Shown: piece by piece, positions 1 to 7,493 of the stretch
Layout of the letters: each line of letters opens with the position of its first letter
Numbering within the stretch: position 1 is the first letter of the stretch
Assembly: GCA_964595945.1 (NCBI GenBank)
Contig: CAZQSL010000036.1
Coordinates: forward strand, 1 to 30,006
Reading direction: 5' to 3'
From: CAZQSL01 sp964595945
GTDB taxonomy: Bacteria; UBP15; UBA6099; JAJRTR01
DNA: 30,006 nucleotides
Notes under the pieces: model-generated
Database searches by the model: none
The model's input: the letters and a program-made list of their open reading frames with translations, nothing else
What the model was told of the DNA's origin: nothing
Translations under genes and position numbers: made by a program

Positions 1-30
1 CGCCATGTACTTCCTCCATGTTTCGCTTCT

Positions 31-54
31 CTGAGTATTAGGGGTAATCAGGAA
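31..54 (-). repeat. Dispersed intergenic repeat, inverted relative to the copy at the window end
   Basis: Read on the minus strand, this segment contains CCTGATTACCCCTAATACTCAG. It matches 29983-30006 at 20 of 24 positions by direct comparison. A shorter piece of the same motif, CCTGATTAT, recurs at 1138-1146. All copies lie outside genes, which fits a dispersed intergenic repeat family rather than coding sequence. Confidence 0.55.
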
Positions 55-233
55 ATATTTTAATAACTGATTTTACATACCGGCTCCAGACCTGTCTATA
101 TCTTTCAAGGGTCACGTCTTTTGCCCCTCGGATGCCTGCTCCACGCGACCGTTGCGATACAGTATCGCCGGCCACCGTGGCGCCATCTTTTTTGTGCGCA
201 ATACACCTGAGTTGTAAATGTGGAAGATTTTTG

Positions 234-262
234 TTGATTTATTTAGAACTACAGTGTATTAT
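234..262 (+). promoter_or_regulatory. Sigma-70-type promoter for the response regulator
   Basis: TTGATT (234-239) and TATTAT (257-262) are separated by 17 bases, matching the -35 and -10 consensus at 4 of 6 and 5 of 6 positions. The predicted transcript would start near 269, giving a leader of roughly 110 bases before the gene at 378. The spacing is ideal, but the assignment rests on sequence pattern alone. Confidence 0.5.
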
Positions 263-377
263 TTCTCGCACAGGCATGTCATGCAATATTTTTGTCAAAA
301 AGGGAATAAAGATAAATACACTATTAACTCCCCGACACGTCAGGGGAAGCAGATCAGCAGAATGAGAGGTTGTGGAA

Positions 378-977
378 ATGCCAAGAAGACAGAAAGTTAA
401 GATTTTCCTCGTAGACGACAACAAGTCATTTACCGCTGTTGCCGAGAAATACCTGGAACAAAAAGGGTATTCGGTCACCGTACACAATCACCCCGGCAAA
501 GTCGTGGAAACCATTAAAAAAGAGAACTTTCACATTCTCGTAGTAGACCTGAAAATGCCCGAAGTCGGCGGCGAAGAACTCATCAGACAGATCAGAAGAT
601 TCGATCCGCATATCTGCATAATTGTCGTCACGGGCTATCCATCGATCGACAGCGCACTCAATACCATGAAGCTCCGCGTATACGACTATCTCCAGAAACC
701 CTTCGACATGGAAGTGCTCACCGAGACCATCGCGAAAGCCATCAAGGAGCTCGGCATCTACACCGATCCCGAAGAAGAACTCAAAAGAAACATCGGAGCA
801 AAACTCCGCAAACTCCGCAAGGAAAACAGCTTCACCCTCAAAAACCTGTCCAGCAAAACCGGACTCTCCCAGAGCCTGATCTCCAAAATCGAACTCGGCA
901 ACACCTCGGCCTCAGTCGCCACGCTCCTCAAGATCGCCAACGCGCTCAACGTGCCGATCAAAGTATTTTTTGAATAA
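378..977 (+). CDS. Response regulator with receiver domain and C-terminal XRE-family helix-turn-helix
   Basis: The 199-residue protein starts with a receiver domain (about 6-125). It carries the acidic pair D13/D14, the phospho-acceptor D57 in VVDLKMP, the switch threonine T85 and the conserved K107 in LQKPF. After a short linker comes a Cro/CI-type helix-turn-helix (about 139-199), containing TLKNLSSKTGLSQSLISKIE. It is probably a cytoplasmic transcription regulator controlled by phosphorylation. The start is set at ATG 378 because GAGAGG at 364-369 lies 8 bases upstream; a GTG at 372 would leave only 2. A receiver fused to an XRE domain is uncommon, since OmpR, NarL or Fis-type outputs are usual. 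No histidine kinase lies in the window, so its partner is unknown. Confidence 0.9.
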   Translation: MPRRQKVKIFLVDDNKSFTAVAEKYLEQKGYSVTVHNHPGKVVETIKKENFHILVVDLKMPEVGGEELIRQIRRFDPHICIIVVTGYPSIDSALNTMKLRVYDYLQKPFDMEVLTETIAKAIKELGIYTDPEEELKRNIGAKLRKLRKENSFTLKNLSSKTGLSQSLISKIELGNTSASVATLLKIANALNVPIKVFFE

Positions 978-1002
978 ACCATCAACTGTAAAATGGCTGC
1001 TA

Positions 1003-1036
1003 TAGGGCGGTTTTCACCGGAATAACCGCCCTTTTA
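1003..1036 (+). terminator. Rho-independent terminator after the response regulator
   Basis: GGGCGGTT (1005-1012) pairs perfectly with AACCGCCC (1024-1031) across an 11-base loop, and four T residues follow directly. It sits 26 bases beyond the stop codon, so the regulator is probably transcribed alone. Confidence 0.8.
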
Positions 1037-1096
1037 GCTTCTCTTGCCAACCCCTCTCATAGCGATTCGCGTTTTTCCCCCTCGAGCGATTACAGC

Positions 1097-1146
1097 CCCG
1101 AATTCTATTACAAAAATTCGGGACAGGAATTGGTTTTCCTGATTAT
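1097..1146. repeat. Hairpin-forming intergenic repeat module
   Basis: CCCGAATT (1097-1104) and AATTCGGG (1115-1122) form a perfect 8-bp inverted repeat with a 10-base loop. The leading CCCGAATTCTAT and trailing CCTGATTAT (1138-1146) also occur, directly joined, at 29973-29992. The copy here therefore looks like that one with 29 extra bases inserted (1109-1137). A degenerate relative with CCCAATTCTG and GAATTCGGGA lies at 25326-25350. Confidence 0.5.
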
Positions 1147-1363
1147 ACGAAATATCAATTGAATTTCCCTATGTATGGTTATGGGGTGCCGGGATAATCT
1201 GGTGTACCATCCGAAAACAATAAAAGACTTTTTGACACGGATTTCACGGATAGATCATGACTGTTTTTCGAAGGTGCTGGGTTTATCCCCGCCTGATACA
1301 AGGCTGCTCTATCGGGTCGCTCCGATAAAATTGGCAGGAAATTTCTATTGATATTCAATATAA

Positions 1364-2629
1364 TCAGCGGCCGGCGTTTTCGCGGATGTATCTGTCGGCC
1401 TCGTGCTTGAGCGCGAGCAGTTTGCCGCGCGCGAGTATGGGGCGATCGCTGTAGGTGCCTTCGAGAGTTTTCTTTTTCGCTTTGGTCATCGAGATGTAGA
1501 CGGCGATGTACATGCCGATGTAACTGCATGTGGCGAGAGTCCAGAGCCAGAGCATGTCGTGTTTGATATACTCGAAGCCGCCGTCCTGCATGAAGATGGT
1601 GCGCATGGGCATGACGAAGTGCGTGAGGGGAAAGACATAGCTGAGCAGCCGTATGGGTGTGATCATGGCGAAGTGCGGCCATGTGAATCCGCTGAGCAGA
1701 AATGAGGGGAGCGAGATCATCATGAGTATCTGTACAGCGAAGGTTTCGTTGTTGCAGGCCGCGCTGACACACAGTCCGAGTGCGACGATGGCGAATATGA
1801 ATGTGGCGAGTAGAGAATAGCATAGAAGCGGACTGCCGTTGAGTTGCATGCCGAAGTATTTTAGGCCGATGAGGAACGCGAGCGATGAAGTCGTGAGATT
1901 GGCGAGGGTGTAGAAGATGCCTTTTGCGATGACTACTTCCAGGGCGCTGTCGGTGATGAGATAGTAGGTGTGGAATAGGCCCATCTGGTGTTCGCGCGAA
2001 TAGGCGATGGCGATGCCGAGCATGGTGATGGACTGGATAATAGTGCCGACGATGCCGACGAGGATAAATATGTTGTATGAAAGTTCGGGATTGTAGAGGA
2101 CTTTCGTGACATTGTCGATGGGCGCGGCCTGGGCGAGGGTATGCTCACGCGGCGTACCTTTCATGTTGAGTTTTTTGAGTTCGACGCCGACGGAGTAAGT
2201 GCCGCTGATGGTGGAGATGGCCTTGACGAGGTAGTTGGCGTTCATGATATTTGTGCCGTCGAGGACAGTGAGGAGCTTTGCGGGTCTGCCCTTTTTGATG
2301 TCGTGCTGGAAGTTTTGTGGTATCCAGATGAGAGCGTAGGTGTCACGGCGCAGGACGCCGTCGCGAAATTCTTCTTCGGAGTCGACGATTTTCCTGACTT
2401 CGAGGAGTTCGTTGTGGCGGGCGGCGGTGATGATGGAGCGGCTGAGGGAAGATTTGTCCTGGTCGATGATGTAGATGGGGACGTTGGTGGCGCGTCTTGG
2501 GACATAGAGGAGGCCGAAGAGAGCGAAGTAGGCGATGGGCATGATGAAGACTGCGCCGGCGAGTTTCCAGTCGGACCAGATGACGCGAAATTCGCGGCCG
2601 AGCAGTTTGAGGATGCGAGTGATGAACAT
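1364..2629 (-). CDS. ABC-2 type transporter permease (YhhJ/YbhR-like)
   Basis: A 421-residue integral membrane protein with the classic ABC2_membrane_3 layout. There is one N-terminal membrane helix (about 22-44), a large extracytoplasmic domain (about 45-185), then a cluster of five or so helices (about 190-380). A charged cytoplasmic tail of about 40 residues, rich in Lys and Arg, ends the protein. Family members form the membrane channel of tripartite drug exporters. The start is well supported by GGAGGA at 2636-2641, 6 bases upstream. It is the last gene of the tetR-tolC-hlyD-permease operon, 39 bases after hlyD. No ATP-binding subunit is encoded in the window, although such permeases need one, so the ATPase must come from elsewhere or the operon has lost it. 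Confidence 0.88.
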   Translation of the reverse strand: MFITRILKLLGREFRVIWSDWKLAGAVFIMPIAYFALFGLLYVPRRATNVPIYIIDQDKSSLSRSIITAARHNELLEVRKIVDSEEEFRDGVLRRDTYALIWIPQNFQHDIKKGRPAKLLTVLDGTNIMNANYLVKAISTISGTYSVGVELKKLNMKGTPREHTLAQAAPIDNVTKVLYNPELSYNIFILVGIVGTIIQSITMLGIAIAYSREHQMGLFHTYYLITDSALEVVIAKGIFYTLANLTTSSLAFLIGLKYFGMQLNGSPLLCYSLLATFIFAIVALGLCVSAACNNETFAVQILMMISLPSFLLSGFTWPHFAMITPIRLLSYVFPLTHFVMPMRTIFMQDGGFEYIKHDMLWLWTLATCSYIGMYIAVYISMTKAKKKTLEGTYSDRPILARGKLLALKHEADRYIRENAGR

Positions 2630-2668
2630 AAAAAGTCCTCCGCGAGAGCGAAAATGAGTGCGGGCGAA

Positions 2669-3907
2669 TTATTCGAATCTGACGCGGGCGGTCAGGCCCG
2701 AGACGAGGTCTTTGGGGTTTTCCGTCAGGGAGATTCTGATGGAGATCGAGCGAACGTCGTATTTGTCGTTTTCGTTGGTCGGGCGCCGTGTGGCGAAAGC
2801 GGCTGCGGGATTGATCTGAGCGATGCGGCCTTTGATAGTCTTGTCGAGAGCTGGGATGCGGACATCGACAGAGTCGCCGATATGACGGCCGGCAAATCTG
2901 CTTTCGTCGACGTAGACGTCAACCCAGTAGCCTTCGTTGCGCGTGATGGTGAGGATGGCATATCCGGGGGCAATGATTTCGCCGATGCGGGACAGGCGCG
3001 AGCTGACGCGGCCGGTGATGGGACTGACGATGCGGGTGTTGTCGAGGTAGGCGTTGACTTCGTTGAGGACACCTTTTGAGGCGGAGACGCCGGCTGAGGC
3101 TGCCTCGGTATCCTTGCGGCGGACGTCGACCATGAGGCGGCCCTGAGTGGCGAGCTGGAGAGTGTGTTCGGCTGCGGCGACCCCTGCTCTGGCCTGGAGC
3201 ACCTGAGCGCGGCCTGCTTCTATTTCTTCTCTGCGGGCGCCTTCGTTGACGAGGGCGAGTTTTGCTTTTGCGGCGACGAGTTGTGCGTAGGCGCTGCGGA
3301 AAGACATTTCGACCTCATCGGCTTTCTGCTGGGCGAGGACGCCTTCGTCTGAGAGAGACTTGACCCTGTCCCAGGTTTTTTTGGCTGTATCGTACTGAGC
3401 CTGAGCGGCTTCGACGCCCTGCTGCGCCATTTCTTTTTCCTGAGGGCGCGCGCCGGTTTCGAGAGCGGCGAGTTTTTGTTCGGCCATGGAGAGCTGAGCT
3501 TTTGCCGCTTCGACGCCAGCCTGCGCCTGCTGGATTTTGGTGTCGGCGGTGGAGCGTTCGAGTTCGACGGCGATGACGCTTTTTTCGGCTGTGGCGTCTG
3601 ACGCGCGCAGGCCCGCGGAGGCCTGTTCGTACTTTGCGTCGAGTTCTTTTGTTTCGAGGATAGCGACGACCTGACCGGCGCGGACGAAGTCGCCTTCTTT
3701 TACGAGCATCTGTGCGATGCGTCCGGGGACTTTGCTGGCGACGTCGACTTCGTCGGTTTCGAGGGCGCCGTCGACGGTGAATGTCGTTTGGGCGGCTGAC
3801 GTTTTATTACCGGTCGAGGCCTGTCCGTTTTTGATGATGAGGAAATAGCCTGTGGCGAAAAATGTCACACACAGGACGAATGCGATGATCGATTTGACTT
3901 TTTTCAT
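2669..3907 (-). CDS. HlyD-family periplasmic adaptor (membrane fusion protein)
   Basis: This 412-residue protein links an inner-membrane transporter to a TolC channel. An N-terminal anchor helix (about 5-27) is followed by the first half of a lipoyl-like domain (about 45-90, containing SKVPGRIAQMLVKEGD). A long Ala/Gln/Glu-rich coiled-coil hairpin (about 90-285) comes next, then the second lipoyl half (about 290-323, SPITGRVSSRL) and a C-terminal beta-barrel region. The long hairpin resembles YbhG-type adaptors, which work with ABC-2 permeases. Its ATG overlaps the tolC stop codon in an ATGA junction at 3904-3907, with GGAGG just upstream inside tolC, so translational coupling is likely. Confidence 0.92.
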   Translation of the reverse strand: MKKVKSIIAFVLCVTFFATGYFLIIKNGQASTGNKTSAAQTTFTVDGALETDEVDVASKVPGRIAQMLVKEGDFVRAGQVVAILETKELDAKYEQASAGLRASDATAEKSVIAVELERSTADTKIQQAQAGVEAAKAQLSMAEQKLAALETGARPQEKEMAQQGVEAAQAQYDTAKKTWDRVKSLSDEGVLAQQKADEVEMSFRSAYAQLVAAKAKLALVNEGARREEIEAGRAQVLQARAGVAAAEHTLQLATQGRLMVDVRRKDTEAASAGVSASKGVLNEVNAYLDNTRIVSPITGRVSSRLSRIGEIIAPGYAILTITRNEGYWVDVYVDESRFAGRHIGDSVDVRIPALDKTIKGRIAQINPAAAFATRRPTNENDKYDVRSISIRISLTENPKDLVSGLTARVRFE

Positions 3908-5718
3908 TTCCGTGTACCTCCGCTGGTAGTGAATTCGGTGGTGATGTCACCCATGACTTTTTTCAATCCGAAGTAGGCGATGTCATATTGGCAGTATGCC
4001 TTGTCGAGATTGGTCTGCGCGATGGAAAGGGCGAGGATGGCATCGGTGACTTCGATGCTTGTGCCCTGGCCGACTTCGTAGCGGTGTTTTGCGAGGCGAA
4101 GGCTTTCTTCGGCGAGATTGACGGCCTGTTGTGCGGTTTCGTAGGATTTGCGGCCAGAAGTAAGATCGAGGAAATACTTGCGGGTTTCGAGGCGGATACC
4201 GTTTTCGAGGCGTTTCATAAGAGCCAGGTTTTCATCGATCTGAGAACGTGCCTGAGAGGCTTTCGATCTGGCCTTGCCGCCGTCGAAAGCGGGGACTTTG
4301 AGGACAATGCCATAGTATTCGGCGGGCTGTGTGAGAGCGAGGTCTTCGTCGTAGAGTTCCTTGGTATAGACGAGAGCGGCGACCGGGTTGCGCTCTGCGA
4401 GTGCGCTTTTTACGGATGCGCGATACATGCGGTCCTTGGCCTGGAGCGCTTTCATTTCGGGAGAAGCGTCGAAGGCGGCCGTGAGCGCCTTGTCGAAATC
4501 GATCTGAAAGGCTGGGATACTGTCGAGAGGAGTGGTGAGCTCGGTGACGTCGGCCTGGGGAGTGCCCATGGTGTCGAGGAGAAATGCGAGGGCGAGCTCT
4601 GCCTGATTGTAGGAGTCGAGGCGTTTCTGATCCTGATTGGCGAGTTCGGTCTGGGCGCGCATGAGGTCATATTTGGGGATCATGCCCTTGTCGAAGAGAG
4701 CCTGAGCCTGATCGACATGCCATTTGATGGCATCGAATGCCTGATCGTTGACCTTTGCGGCGCGCCGGGCGAGTACGGTATTGAAGTACGCGGAGGCTAC
4801 GGAAAGCGCGGTCTCGCGGCGTTTCGCGACGGCCATCTGGTCGAGTGCCTCGGCGCCGTTGCGGACTTGTGAAAGTCCGAATTTCACGCGGCCGCCAGTG
4901 AAAAGCGGCTGTGTGAGCGAAAGGGTCATGCGGTTGGAGTCTTCCTTGGCGAGCTGACTTTTGATCGGCGGGATGGTGAGTTTGTCGAGAAGCGGATCGA
5001 TCTGGGACGCAGTCGTGTTGCAGAGCGAGGAAGTGGATGTTTTTGTAATACACCCGAGAGTGGTCATGTCATGGAGAAGGGTTTTCTGTTTTTCGGATTC
5101 AGAATCAAGTCCGGCTGCGGGGACTGCCGATACATAGCTTGTGGCGGCCTGAGAGGCTGCTGCTGCTGACATGCCGCCTGCAAGCGCCTGCTGATAGACA
5201 CTCTGGTAGATGTAGGTATTTTTAATCCTGGTCTGGCCTGCATCAGTGGCGAGATAAGCAGTGGCATATTCGCTGGCCATCTGCTGGGCCTGGGCTTCGG
5301 TGATGTTTCCGGCATTGACCTGAGGCGCCAGAGCTGCATCATAGTAACTCTGCGCTACGGCGGAACTTACCCCCTGAGTGATCTGACTGTCAACGCCTGC
5401 GGAGTAATAGCTCCTTACCGTAGAATCGTTGTATGCTGTGATCGTGTTCAGGCCGGTACTGAGAGAGGACATGTCGAGCTCTGGCGGGTTCGGCAAATGG
5501 ATGTAGCTGAGATCGAGAGTGGCAGTGAGATTTCTGCCGGCCCGGACCTCCTTCATCTTCTTGCGTGCGCCAGCCGCCTGGATGTCGGCGATGGCCACCT
5601 GCGGGTTGTTGCTGAGTGACACTTGTACTGCTTCCTGGAGTGACAGTGGAACAGCCTGTGTGGAAACTGCTGACATAAGTCCTGCCAATACTGCCAGGAT
5701 GAGATGTTTCGCTTTCAT
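3904..5718 (-). CDS. TolC-family outer-membrane efflux protein with a large insertion
   Basis: The protein has a signal peptide (about 1-22, ending STQA), then the first TolC helical segment (LQEAVQVSLSNNPQVAIA). Beta-strand segments of the first repeat include TLSLTQPLFTGGRV at about 264-278, and a complete second repeat ends near residue 590. At 604 residues it is longer than the usual 430-500. The excess lies between about residues 84 and 255, an Ala/Ser/Gln/Tyr-rich stretch with two cysteines (C223, C233). The insertion falls between the strands expected to form the membrane barrel, so it probably extends an extracellular loop. The gene lies 88 bases after tetR and overlaps hlyD, and it should provide the outer-membrane exit duct of this exporter. 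Confidence 0.9.
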   Translation of the reverse strand: MKAKHLILAVLAGLMSAVSTQAVPLSLQEAVQVSLSNNPQVAIADIQAAGARKKMKEVRAGRNLTATLDLSYIHLPNPPELDMSSLSTGLNTITAYNDSTVRSYYSAGVDSQITQGVSSAVAQSYYDAALAPQVNAGNITEAQAQQMASEYATAYLATDAGQTRIKNTYIYQSVYQQALAGGMSAAAASQAATSYVSAVPAAGLDSESEKQKTLLHDMTTLGCITKTSTSSLCNTTASQIDPLLDKLTIPPIKSQLAKEDSNRMTLSLTQPLFTGGRVKFGLSQVRNGAEALDQMAVAKRRETALSVASAYFNTVLARRAAKVNDQAFDAIKWHVDQAQALFDKGMIPKYDLMRAQTELANQDQKRLDSYNQAELALAFLLDTMGTPQADVTELTTPLDSIPAFQIDFDKALTAAFDASPEMKALQAKDRMYRASVKSALAERNPVAALVYTKELYDEDLALTQPAEYYGIVLKVPAFDGGKARSKASQARSQIDENLALMKRLENGIRLETRKYFLDLTSGRKSYETAQQAVNLAEESLRLAKHRYEVGQGTSIEVTDAILALSIAQTNLDKAYCQYDIAYFGLKKVMGDITTEFTTSGGTRK

Positions 5719-5806
5719 CTTTCCATCTCCATCATGTATTGATATTGGTCACTGGCGTGAGCCGAAATTGCCGGTCTGTACCTGGAGCCGGTATAGGGGT
5801 GAGGAT

Positions 5807-6451
5807 TCAGCCTTTCTCTGCTATGCCATCGAGGAACATGTCGAGGATTTTCTCATGCAGCGATCCTCCGTCCATTTCCTGATGAGGTACGATGTCCATC
5901 TTGATGACGAGAAAGCGGGTGATGAACATATTGGCTATGCCAAAGAGCGAAAGAGCGGGATACATGGGATCGATACCCTTACGTAATTCGCCGCTCGCCT
6001 GGCCTTCGGCAATGAGCCTTGTGAGCCTGTGTATCTGCTCTTTATAAAAGACGACGACCTTTTGTCTTGTCTCGGCGCCGCCGCCGGTGACTTCCTGCAG
6101 GATCATGCGCGCGATGTCCGGATTTTCTTCCGCCGCCTTGATATAGTGGAGGAGAAGGATACTCATTTTTTCCCTGAAAGTCCCCTTGCACCTCTCGCCC
6201 TCCGAGACGGCATTGCTGATGATCTGGGCACCCTTGGCCATTAGAAACTCGTAAATCTCTTCCTTGCTGTTGAAGTAGTAATACAGCATGGCCTTATTGA
6301 CACCCGCGATGTCAGTGATATGCTGTACTCTTGCCGAACCATACCCGTGGTCGGCAAATACACGGGAAGCGGCAGCGATCAGGCGCTCGCGCGCATCCTG
6401 TGCAAGCTCCTTGTCTCTTGTGTCTGCCATGCCTTGTGTGGTGTCTGCCAT
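5807..6451 (-). CDS. TetR-family transcriptional repressor of the efflux operon
   Basis: A 214-residue regulator. The N-terminal TetR helix-turn-helix (about 20-65) includes VQHITDIAGVNKAMLYYYF, followed by an all-helical ligand and dimerisation domain. The start is placed at ATG 6451 because GGAGGGG (6457-6463) lies 5 bases upstream. A longer frame reaching back to 6547 would start upstream of the predicted promoter. It is first in an operon with tolC, hlyD and permease. A palindrome overlapping the expected transcript start suggests autorepression, relieved when a toxic compound binds. The ligand cannot be predicted from sequence. Confidence 0.92.
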   Translation of the reverse strand: MADTTQGMADTRDKELAQDARERLIAAASRVFADHGYGSARVQHITDIAGVNKAMLYYYFNSKEEIYEFLMAKGAQIISNAVSEGERCKGTFREKMSILLLHYIKAAEENPDIARMILQEVTGGGAETRQKVVVFYKEQIHRLTRLIAEGQASGELRKGIDPMYPALSLFGIANMFITRFLVIKMDIVPHQEMDGGSLHEKILDMFLDGIAEKG

Positions 6452-6466
6452 TGCCGCCCCTCCAAC

Positions 6467-6480
6467 TAACCAGTTGGTTA
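6467..6480. promoter_or_regulatory. Palindromic operator, probable TetR-family binding site
   Basis: TAACCA-GT-TGGTTA is a perfect inverted repeat with 6-bp arms. It lies between the predicted transcript start (near 6490) and the tetR ribosome binding site, so a bound repressor would block the operon. An overlapping inverted pair, CCAACT (6462-6467) with AGTTGG (6472-6477), extends the symmetry. Palindromes of the AACCA/TGGTT kind are common TetR-family operators. Confidence 0.6.
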
Positions 6481-6496
6481 ATCTGGTTCCATAAAT

Positions 6497-6526
6497 AGTA
6501 TAACCCTTGATTTCCACCTTTTTCAA
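6497..6526 (-). promoter_or_regulatory. Sigma-70-type promoter of the efflux operon
   Basis: On the minus strand TTGAAA (6526-6521) and TATACT (6502-6497) are 18 bases apart, close to the -35 and -10 consensus. Transcription would start near 6490, about 40 bases before the tetR start codon and just ahead of the palindromic operator. Confidence 0.6.
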
Positions 6527-6597
6527 GTGAATCCGGATTTTTTTCAAGAAATTGTGGTTCTCCCAAGCTGATCAGCAAGGTAATTGCAGACAATCAT

Positions 6598-6637
6598 TCA
6601 AATGCGGCAATATGCATTTTCTATTGCCGCATTTGGG
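6598..6637. repeat. Dispersed hairpin, copy 1 (3' of the thiF/moeB gene)
   Basis: CAAATGCGGCAATA (6599-6612) and TATTGCCGCATTTG (6622-6635) form a perfect 14-bp inverted repeat with a 9-base loop. It lies 5 bases after the stop codon of the ThiF/MoeB-like gene and upstream of the tetR promoter, a suitable place for a transcription end. There is no adjacent T-run, so it is not a classic terminator. A second copy of equal length lies at 25472-25511. Confidence 0.75.
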
Positions 6638-6642
6638 TTCAT

Positions 6643-7464
6643 TCAGGATTTCCGGCCGCCGCGGCAGAATTTTTCATAATCGGCAAGCGGTTTTACGATC
6701 CTGGGAGCGTCGCCGCAGACGGGACAAGCATGCGCGCGGGCCACATTTATATGCCGCATCGTGACACCGAGCGCATCGTACATCAGCAGCCTGTTGCGCA
6801 AGGTACTGCCCTCATCGACACCGACTATGCACTTGACTGCCTCGGCCGCCTGCACCGATCCGATCACTCCCGTCACGACGCCCATGATGCCCAGCCGCGC
6901 GGGGTCTTCCATGGTCTCGACCGCAGGCGGGATCGGGAAAAGACAGCGGTAACAGGGCGTCTCGCCCCTCACGAATATACTCGCCTGCCCCTCGAACTGA
7001 TATACACTGCCGAAGACATAAGGCCGCCCGAGGATCATGCACACGTCGCACGCGAGATAACGCGTCGGGAAATTGTCGCAGCAGTCGACCACGATGTCAT
7101 AGCTACCGACGATGTCCATGGCATTCGCAGGAGTCAGCCGCTCCGCGTGCTCGACGACAATAGTATCAGGAGAAAGGCGGCGCAGCTTTTCGCCTGCGGA
7201 AACCGTCTTGCCACGTCCGATGTCGGGTGTAGAGTGCAAAATCTGCCGCTGGAGATTGGACACGTCGACGACGTCCTGATCCATGATGCCGAGCGTGCCG
7301 ACGCCCGCCGCCGCGAGGTAATATGCCGCCGGAGACCCGAGCCCGCCCGTGCCGATGATCAGCACGCGGCTCGCCAGCAGCTTCCGCTGACCCTCCGTGC
7401 CGATCCTTTCGAGCATTATCTGACGCGCGTACCGCTTTTTCTGCTCCGTTGTCAATTCCGCCAT
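6643..7464 (-). CDS. ThiF/MoeB/HesA-family adenylyltransferase (E1-like)
   Basis: At 273 residues this is a single-domain E1-like enzyme. Such proteins use ATP to adenylate the C-terminal glycine of a small sulfur carrier (ThiS or MoaD type) in thiamine or molybdopterin synthesis. Visible motifs are R14, the nucleotide loop GTGGLGSP (38-45), the acidic D62/D64, NLQRQ (70-74) with its key arginine, K86, DCCDN (127-131) and four zinc-ligand cysteines (C171, C174, C247, C250). It lacks the C-terminal rhodanese domain of some MoeB homologues. The start at 7464 has GGAGG nearby; an in-frame ATG at 7494 would overlap the predicted -10 box. No carrier or pathway gene is nearby, so ThiF and MoeB roles cannot be separated. 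Confidence 0.88.
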   Translation of the reverse strand: MAELTTEQKKRYARQIMLERIGTEGQRKLLASRVLIIGTGGLGSPAAYYLAAAGVGTLGIMDQDVVDVSNLQRQILHSTPDIGRGKTVSAGEKLRRLSPDTIVVEHAERLTPANAMDIVGSYDIVVDCCDNFPTRYLACDVCMILGRPYVFGSVYQFEGQASIFVRGETPCYRCLFPIPPAVETMEDPARLGIMGVVTGVIGSVQAAEAVKCIVGVDEGSTLRNRLLMYDALGVTMRHINVARAHACPVCGDAPRIVKPLADYEKFCRGGRKS

Positions 7465-7493
7465 CACGGCCTCCGGCAACATATTGTTGCACA

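Larger units (their letters stand above)
1..377. other. Intergenic region upstream of the response regulator
   Basis: No convincing gene lies here. The short open frames have no recognisable protein features, and two of them overlap each other in different frames. The region holds a dispersed-repeat segment at 31-54 that matches the reverse complement of the window's last 24 bases at 20 of 24 positions, a sigma-70-like promoter at 234-262, and a ribosome binding site at 364-369. Base composition is AT-rich from about 200 to 330, as expected for a promoter region. Confidence 0.6.
978..1363. other. Intergenic region between convergent genes, with terminator and repeats
   Basis: This stretch separates the response regulator from the 3' end of the efflux operon and holds no credible gene. 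It contains the terminator at 1003-1036, a hairpin-forming repeat at 1097-1122 and the motif CCTGATTAT at 1138-1146. It also has two direct copies of CACGGAT at 1236-1242 and 1245-1251. No remnant of an ABC ATPase was recognised downstream of the permease. Confidence 0.6.

Noticed and set aside
2141..3079. 312-residue plus-strand open frame opposite hlyD and the permease
   Set aside because: It is an acidic, Asp/Val/Gly/Ala-rich shadow of two well-supported minus-strand genes. It spans their junction and has no recognisable domain.
3988..4872. 294-residue plus-strand open frame opposite tolC
   Set aside because: Antisense shadow inside the TolC gene; composition follows the complement of TolC codons.
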